A stretch of DNA of 64,000 nt from Petunia secreta (Eukaryota > Streptophyta > Magnoliopsida > Solanales > Solanaceae). The notes under the pieces are model-generated. The model worked only from the letters and a program-made list of their open reading frames with translations, searched no databases and had not been told where the DNA came from. This document shows, in pieces, positions 56,941 to 64,000 of this stretch. The position numbers and the translations under genes are program-made. Numbering within the stretch: position 1 is the stretch's first letter; the number at the start of each line of letters is the position of its first letter. The DNA lies in assembly GCA_029990175.1 (NCBI GenBank), contig JARKIP010000005.1, positions 54,301,001 to 54,365,000 on the forward strand, in the 5' to 3' direction.

Positions 56941-58737
56941 CTGTGTTGCCGAATCTACTCCCACTTAAGGCAGCAACTTGGGTGATGTGGTTGATGATTG
57001 CACAGGTTTTCATACTGGGAAAACCTTCGATACCAAGAAGAGCCTGGTTGTGGCTTTGAAGATGGGTTCAATGAAGAAGCCATTCACATTCAAAAAAAGA
57101 AGAGTACTAAATCTCTGTATGTCGTGGCGTGTGTAGAAGCGCGCTGCATGTGGATGGTGTGCTCCATGAAGTATGTTAATTCCAACAGGTTTGTGATCAC
57201 CAAATACTTTAAAGAGCACATATGTGGGGTGCAACATCTATCAAGCCATCATCCACATGCTTCAGCGAATGTCATCGAAAAATATTTCAAGAACAGGTTT
57301 ATTGAAGGCAAAGGGTTGATGACAAAATATATCAAGAGCGCTTTGGATCAACAACTGAATAGTAAGGTAAGCTATTGGAAGTGCTGGAATGGAAGAGAAA
57401 TTGCAAAGGCTTTAGTTAGGGGCAGTCCGGAGCACAGTTACGCAATTTTCGATGCGTACAGTTTTGTGTTGGAAAGCCTAAATCCTGGCAGTAAGACCGA
57501 GTTAGGGTTGATGAACAGGGGAGGTTCAAGTATTTTTTTGTATCTTACGGAGCTTGGGTTAGAGGGTTTACATATATGAGGAAGGTGATATCAGTCGATG
57601 GGACACATTTATCGTCCACCTACGGCGGTGTTTTGTTGACGGCTGTCGCGCAGGAGACGGAGAACCACATTTATCCATTGGCTTTCTGTGTGGTAGACAA
57701 GGAGTCCGATAGCTCATGGAAATTCTTTTTTGAACAGCTGGCTCACGTAGTCCCCAATACACCAGACCTCTGCATAATTTCCGATTGCGCCAAGGCCATA
57801 GCAAATGGGATTAGAAGGGTGTATACCTTAGCATCTCATGGCTGTTGCACCAAGCACCTTGCTGAGAACATGCGTGTAAGGTTCAACTGTGGATCATTTT
57901 TGAAGGATTATTATACCGCTGCAAAGGCGTACCGTTTTGAAGTGTTCAGCGATGCTTTTAACCAGCTCGCGTCAAAATGCCCTGCTGCAGCTCCTTGTCT
58001 TAAGGATGAAGTGGGCTTCCATAGGTGGACGAGAGCATTTTTTCCAGGAAATAGGTACGATGTAATGACCACAAACCTTTCCGAGTCCCTCAATGCAATG
58101 TTCAAGGACGAGAGAGAATACCCTATCCTGGGACTGTGCAATGCTATTACTCGCAGGTTTACTGACAAGTTCAATGAGAGGTGTGAGGAAATGAAGAAAC
58201 ACAACACCATTTTGGTGCCCAGTGCTGAAACAAAATTGAATCAGAATATGGTTGAAGGAAACAAATTGATTGCTTATCATGCAGGCAGGAACGTGGAAGT
58301 ACTGAAGTACATTGTGGTTGGAGATGGCCTATCCCACACTGTCAATCTTTATTTCAAAACGTGTACATGCCAGGAGTTTGACCTGGACAATATCATGCAA
58401 GCATGCGTTTGCAGTGTTAAGGATAAGGTATGGAGATGAATATGGTTCTAGCGCGTACCATTACACTTGTCCATTTTATAGGCTTCAGACTTACATGAGT
58501 GCGTATGAAGAAAATGTTTATCCAATGCTACCAGAGCAAGAATGAATGGTTCCTCCAGAGGTAGTTCATAGAAGAATTCTTCCGCCGATGGTCGATCCCA
58601 AAAAGAGTAGAAGGAGAATTAATCATTTTTCCTCAGTTGGTGCAACATTTTTCTCAAGGAAGAGGCAAAATAGATGTTCAAACTGCAAGAGATGTGGCCA
58701 TAGGAGGACAACCTGCCCTGCTTTGGTACGAGGTTGA
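56941..58737 (+). pseudogene. MULE2 transposase, second copy (5' truncated by the duplication)
   Basis: Same frames and breaks as 53532-55328. It lacks the N-terminal part before the breakpoint. Differences: Gly to Glu in GSKT(G/E)LG, Arg to Cys in CIISD(R/C)AKAI directly after the second catalytic Asp, and Ser to Cys in the knuckle (CSNCKRCGH). Confidence 0.9.
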
Positions 58738-59262
58738 TAATCAACCTTGCAATTCTGATTTGGTGTATTAGCTTAAGTTGCGATAATTTGATGTGTTTAA
58801 GTAGTGTCAGATGTGGTTGTCTTAATTTGGTACTGTGTTATTTGTTGGAACAATTTGAACTGATTGTAATAGTTTCGTTAATATATTTTTATTTCTATTT
58901 TAAGTGTCTTTTATAAAAATGACTATTATTTAGTTCACCAAATGCTGGACATGTTTACAGCCAGTTGAGTATTTACATTTTCGATTAATAGACACTATAT
59001 GGGTTGATTATTTAAAAAAAAATAACGTAGATTAATTGACCCAATACAGTTGATAAAGTGATTGAACGCATTTAATACACGCGTGCGCCCCATCATTGAA
59101 AGCAGCCAGAATTGGGTTAAACGAAGTGGCTGTTCATAATTGCCACTTGAAATGATGAGACTTTTCTGGGAACACCAAAGGTTGCACCGATTTGGAGCCT
59201 ATAACTAGAGGCATTAGATCCAACAATCCACAACACAACTCAAGAATCACTCTCATCTTATA

Positions 59263-59553
59263 ATGGCAAGAGCTCCAGGTACTGCAAGTAGAAGTGAAAG
59301 TGCCACCAGAAATAACAACAACTACAATGGCAATGGAGGAATTCTCACTCTCAGGAACAACGACCGAGAGGTGCTGCTGATTCGTGCTGACATAGACAGG
59401 CTTATCCGCCTCCTGTGTGATGATCATAGGAGGCAAGAGATGAACATCCGACGTACAGCTAGGATGCTGAGGGTGCTCATGGAACGAGCAGGGGAGGATC
59501 TGGACAACTACATCACCCCGCCCCCTCCCCTCGTAATAATTAGCTTTTTTTAA
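59263..59553 (+). CDS. Small basic MULE2 accessory protein, second copy
   Basis: Identical in protein sequence to the ORF at 55854-56144. The region 58738-59262 before it repeats 55329-55853 and is non-coding. Confidence 0.5.
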   Translation: MARAPGTASRSESATRNNNNYNGNGGILTLRNNDREVLLIRADIDRLIRLLCDDHRRQEMNIRRTARMLRVLMERAGEDLDNYITPPPPLVIISFF

Positions 59554-59636
59554 TTTTTAAATGTAAAAACAAAAGGGTTTTCATTATGATTTCTCTTTTC
59601 TTAAAAGTTGCTATAAATGAAAAAGCCCCCTGAGCA

Positions 59637-59639
59637 TTA

Positions 59640-59697
<58 letters not shown>
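59637..59697. repeat. TTA microsatellite, second copy
   Basis: About 20 TTA units, two fewer than at 56228-56294. The region 59698-60072 is a copy of 56295-56669, non-coding. Confidence 0.97.
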
Positions 59698-60072
59698 GGT
59701 AATGGTTCTTTTAATTTCTCGTTCAATTTTCCGCTCCCCCATTTTTTTGCGTATTCTTGATGAACTGTCCATACTCCATTTTGGTGTATAATCAACCAAC
59801 ACCAAGTAGATAAATCGATAGATAGGTTCATAAAAATAGAAATAATCAGAAAATGAGCAAAAACAAAAATATAAATAGAAAAAGATAAAAGTAAAATAAT
59901 AAATAACAATAATATTTAATTAATAGGAAAAGTGAAATTTACTGAAAAATATAAATAAAATAAATATTAAGTAATAAGAAAAATATTTAAGTAATGGGAG
60001 AATTTTCTGAAAAGGGGAAACGTATCAGAAAAATGAAAAATCGGGACTTGACTGGACAAAGGTAATCGATTA

Positions 60073-62937
60073 TGACACGACCCAGAATCCGATTAGGCCG
60101 TGCGGGCACCCGACATCCTTCCCTAGACCCGTCGGGTGAACCCTTACAAATTAAATCAAGAAAATAAATATAACAATTCACAAATAAGGACAACACTTAA
60201 AAAAATATAGACGTATTGATACCTCTAAGTTGTACAAAAGAAATTACAGCTGACTACCCAACATACTAGGTTTAAGACTATCCAGACTAGACATCTAAGA
60301 GTACAAAAGAAGACAAATACCTCATGAAGGGAGCAAAATGCAACAGAAATAATAACCAATAAACTGGTGGCCATCCGGAATAAAAGTTGGCTCATCCTGA
60401 CAGCTGAAGTCATCTTCGCTCCTTTACAATGTGGCGAACTCAATCCTGGAGCGAACCTGCCGAAATGATATAGATAGACAAGAAACAAACAACAAACAAG
60501 GGTGAGTCAAAAGAACTCAATAAGTGGGGCAGACTAGCCACCTCAAAGAATATGATAGCTAGCCAGGGAGAAGAAACAGATAAACCAAATTCCTCTTATT
60601 TAAATTATGAAAAGGCAGAGCCAGACAACAACCGGAAACACGTATGAAACCATAAATTCAACTAGGGATACGAGCAAGAAACATATCTACAAATAAACAA
60701 TGCACATATAAGCAGGACAGTAGTCATGTACCGTAAGTCTACACAATGGTATGAAATTAGATGAAATGAAATGAAATGAAATGTGATGCAAAGGGTCACA
60801 TGTGCCCGTAATCCCATCTCGAAGCGGAATACTCCGGCATTCGAGGGGAATCCAATCTGATAACCAACTGGAGCGGAATACTCCTGCTCCTAGGGCGGAA
60901 TACTCCTGCACCCGATATAATATAAACCAGAGGCAGAATACTCCTGCACTCTCCTAGGGCGGAATATTCCTGCACCCGATATAATGTAAACTGAGGCAGA
61001 ATACTCCTGCACCCAATGATATGCAATGTAATGCATATGAATGACATATAATGCATATGAATATAATGTGATGCAATAATAACCTTTCACCGGCGCGGGA
61101 CTCTCATCGACAGCCGGGAAGTAGATGCCAACTCACAGCCAGAGTACAATGCTTAGATCCTCAATGCAATACCGACAACAGGACTTAACATATAATATAT
61201 AATGTAAATCCAAAGCAAAGGCATAATGAGTACGCCTATCGGCAGCTACACACGTAAAGAACACGTGGTAGAAAATCCACGAGGCCAGGTACTTCCAAAG
61301 AAATTGATATAAACACTTACCTCTACCAAAAGTTAGTACGGCTAATCAACAACAGCTTTATCCTTTAGTTTCCTTGCCAAACGATCCCACTCTATTCAAT
61401 AAGTAGAAAATTATATCAATTTAGGCTAAAGGCTTCATTCCTCACATCTTAGGGCAATCCGGTTAGGAACCTGATACCCACGCGACCGGACTGTGTGTCC
61501 AATGTCCAGCCTCTATGGGGGGACTCCAAATCACACATAACATGATCACAATATAAGTATAAGCATGTATGAGGCATAACACATGTGGCGACAATAGATA
61601 TGGACTCAAAGGAATGAGAAGAAAACTCTGGATAGAATTATAGACACAACCTAGAACTTAGAATTTATCTAACTCTTTGAATTTCCATAAAATTTTCGGC
61701 AGAGTTTCCCCTGAAACTGGATGATCCGCAAAAATAGAACCAGTACTATATTACACACGAGAATTGTTACCCGGATAAACTGATAACATAAACATGTTAA
61801 ATGGATAACAAAATGAGATGACTGGATGACATAACAAATCCGCAGAGAAAAAGTCTGGACAGCACCACTGTCCTGCATTTCAACCTAATTTTCAGAGTGT
61901 AGATCAAAGATATAAACTTCATGATCTTCATGAAAGTTTTAGATTTATGTTTTAGGGTTCTGTGGATTATTAAATAATCTAAATATCAATTTTTTACAAG
62001 GAGTTATGATCAATATACTAACAACTGTCCAAAGATCAAAACAATTTTCACGATTTTGAAACATTTAGTCTTGCTGATTCGGACGTATTTCACCTTGGAT
62101 TTTAGTACCAAATTAAGTATATACAAGGTTTCCTTAATTATATACAAGTAACCAACAAGAAAAACCATGTTTGGAACTAAGAATAACTTCAAAAGCTACA
62201 AGATACATGCCTTGCCAAAAGAAAGGTTTAGTCTTACATACCTTTGATGTTTCTTGCTTCTAAACCTTGTTTCCCTTCAATGCAACACCTTCTAAAGCTT
62301 AAACAAGCTATAATACAGCATTTGGGTACTTTACTTAGCCATGAAGTAATTCTAAATCTAAAGCCATAGACGAAATTGAAGGTAGCATAACGTTACCTTA
62401 ATCGCGTAGAGCATTTTGACGCAATTTGTCTTCAATTTCGAGTTAAGATTGACGTCCATCCTTCAAAATCATAAAATTTGCTCAAAAATTAATGAGAACT
62501 GTTTCTCTCTTTATATTTCTTGAAAATGACGAGATATGAAAGGAATTTTCCTTTTATACTTGAAACATTTCAGTTTTAGTCCTCTTTTACGCTTATGTCC
62601 CTCTTTCTGGCCTGACTTATGATGCTCATATCTTTATCTATACGTTGTATGAACAAACTGTCAAAAGTGTTTGGAAACTACACTCCAAGACCTTCAATTT
62701 GATATATCATAGTCCGCAAAAGACCTTATATAACACACAGAATTAATTGCTGAAAAAGCTTCGTTACAAAGAAATTCCTTTGTCGGTTTTTCCGCAACTT
62801 AAATCCGATTTTTCCCAATCCTTATATTCAAAATATAAACATCATATATGGTCATATTATGACTTCAAACTCACTTAAATCATTCTCAACATGTCATTAG
62901 AAGGATATACCTCACTTTGGACATACGGGGTGTAACA
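60073..62937 (-). repeat. 3' LTR of a minus-strand Ty3/gypsy element
   Basis: Read on the minus strand it starts TGTTACACCCCGTATGTCC at 62937 and ends GGATTCTGGGTCGTGTCA at 60073, about 2.9 kb. A polypurine tract lies directly upstream (62938-62950). These ends are common for large gypsy LTRs in Solanaceae-like genomes. The coding part would lie to the right, beyond the window. No gene is supported inside; small ORFs on the minus strand at 60687-61090 arise from a minisatellite. Confidence 0.8.
60820..61015. repeat. Minisatellite in the gypsy LTR
   Basis: Six copies of GCGGAATACTCCTGC (or GCAGAATACTCC), starting near 60825, 60873, 60894, 60932, 60957 and 60994, with alternate spacers CCCGATATAATATAAAC and CTCCTAG. 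Spacing 21-48 bp. Confidence 0.8.
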
Positions 62938-64000
62938 ATCTTCCCCCGTTAGGAATATTCGTCCTCGAATGTTGAAGTAAGTACGTAGAAGCATTAAGAA
63001 ACGATCTGTTACATACTTGTAATAGTGAAGAGATGTGAAAGGTCAAATTATTTAACTTTCGGTATTTTAGCGGAAGCTAGTCGAACAACCTCGAAATTCA
63101 CTTTCGAAAAAGCACAAAAGTCACAAATAATCATATGACCCTAACGGCGCTTTCGGATTTTGAATCGGAGCTTGTTCACCAAAACCGAGCTCGAAAATCT
63201 CTTTTCAGTATTTATCGACAATAAAAACTGAAACCTTCTTCCGATGCCTACCAAACGAGGTCTGATTTAGCTCAAATTTTACAGACAGGTCCTAATGGAT
63301 ATTGTGAAGCTTTTAAACTTATCGGCACGCCAATCGGAGTCCTAACTTCCGAAACTACTAACCGAGGTCGTTTCATTCTCCTCCACTTAAACTCTCGTTC
63401 GTCCCCGAACGAGCCTAAGTCTAAAGCAAGATTCACGCAGATAACAAGAGAACTTGCACGAACTTCATAAACTACTCCACAGGCATTATCTTCTGATTAC
63501 AGGATCAGAATTATAACACGCATATCAACCTTTTGGAATACAATATATCTGGATAATATCATAACACCATTTCCCGGCTTATTCTGACTAAGTTGATCCT
63601 TCCTCGATCACGAGAAGAGAGTTCTATATTTTCGAAACAAAGATACACGGAACTTTGAATGGGTTAACATGATTCTGCCGGTGAATCGCCTCGTCGATAT
63701 ACTTTTTGATATAGAACAAGCCGATGAAACAAAGAATTAGCTTACACTTCAGCAACGCCTTAGAGATTTAATATTATGATTCGGTATCAATTGGAGGAAG
63801 ACTCCTCCACTTAGAGCATAAACTCATACAACAAATTTGAATAGAAATAGTCATCCTCGCACAACCTGCTGGATTAAGGAAGACTTAGCTAAATAGAGAA
63901 CGCGGCCCGGACCTGAGCTACCAAATTATTCTCTCGAGTTGCCAAACAGCTGCAACTCTCAAGTTCACAGCTCCATACATTTTCTATAAGCAGCACCACC
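62938..64000 (-). other. Polypurine tract and 3' non-coding region of the gypsy element
   Basis: On the minus strand CCTAACGGGGGAAGAT (62938-62953) leads into the LTR, preceded by a CGAGGACGAATATT block (62956-62970) of the kind often found just before gypsy purine tracts. From about 62990 to 64000 I see no convincing coding sequence on either strand; the pol gene is presumably further right, or has been deleted. Confidence 0.6.

Larger units (their letters stand above)
53528..60344 (+). repeat. Tandem duplication of about 3.4 kb (MULE2 plus end of a gypsy LTR)
   Basis: Unit 1 is 53528-56936 and unit 2 is 56937-60339, in the same orientation at an offset of 3409 bp (3403 after the TTA array). 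The boundaries share GCAAC (53528-53532, 56937-56941, 60340-60344). I see four substitutions: at 54089/57498, 54376/57785, 55285/58694 and 55747/59156. There is also the 6-bp microsatellite difference. Unit 1 includes the first 267 bp of the LTR that continues after 60339, so the duplication happened after that LTR inserted. Confidence 0.95.

Noticed and set aside
62951..64000. Gypsy pol coding sequence at the right edge
   Set aside because: No frame gives recognisable integrase or RNase H motifs; treated as non-coding.

Overview
This is plant nuclear DNA, almost certainly a dicot and most plausibly an asterid or Solanaceae-like genome. It is AT-rich, GT-AG introns are visible, and it holds a dense stack of plant-type transposable elements (TEs). 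I see no ordinary host gene, no rRNA or tRNA gene and no CRISPR array. The species call is inference from TE style only (sirevirus-type copia elements, Athila remnants, and LTRs with a reverse-strand ...GGGTCGTGTCA end and a TGTTACACCCCGT start).

Layout. (1) 1-~12050: a large Mutator-like element (MULE1). It carries a DUF1985-Ulp1 protease gene (+), a mudrA-type transposase (-), and three small accessory ORFs: a basic protein, a GRF zinc finger with a membrane tail, and a coiled coil. Its introns and spacers are studded with a 9-bp palindrome-like motif, GTTC[C/G]GAAC, that I find in none of its exons. (2) ~12791-17793: a deleted Athila-type Ty3/gypsy element whose 3' LTR has unusual hairpins. 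(3) 17794-22124: the 3' part of a sirevirus-type copia element ('copia C'). (4) 22152-~39850: a decayed copia element ('copia B') split by two insertions, a Ty3/gypsy element at 23257-30539 (TSD AAGAT) and a minus-strand copia at 32096-37685 ('copia D', TSD TTATA). (5) 41525-52073: a structurally complete but mutated sirevirus-type copia ('copia A', TSD GATTA). (6) ~52500-56669: a second MULE (MULE2) with a frameshifted transposase and a small basic ORF. (7) 53528-60344: a 3.4-kb tandem duplication of most of MULE2 plus the end of an adjacent gypsy LTR. (8) 60073-62937: the minus-strand 3' LTR of a Ty3/gypsy element that runs off the right end.

How the parts may work together. The most interesting candidate is MULE1. 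A DUF1985-type protein is encoded by an element that has accumulated a specific CpG-containing palindromic motif only in its non-coding DNA. That arrangement recalls the VANC anti-silencing systems of Arabidopsis VANDAL MULEs, here with an unrelated motif and a fused Ulp1 protease. The second theme is the extra ORF downstream of pol in three copia copies. It has a conserved 'putative plant transposon protein'-like domain and a C-terminal coiled coil, with no visible membrane segment. Nearly every ORF in the window has stops or frameshifts, so the elements are mostly fossils. The two small MULE1 minus-strand ORFs and the GRF gene are the main intact exceptions.
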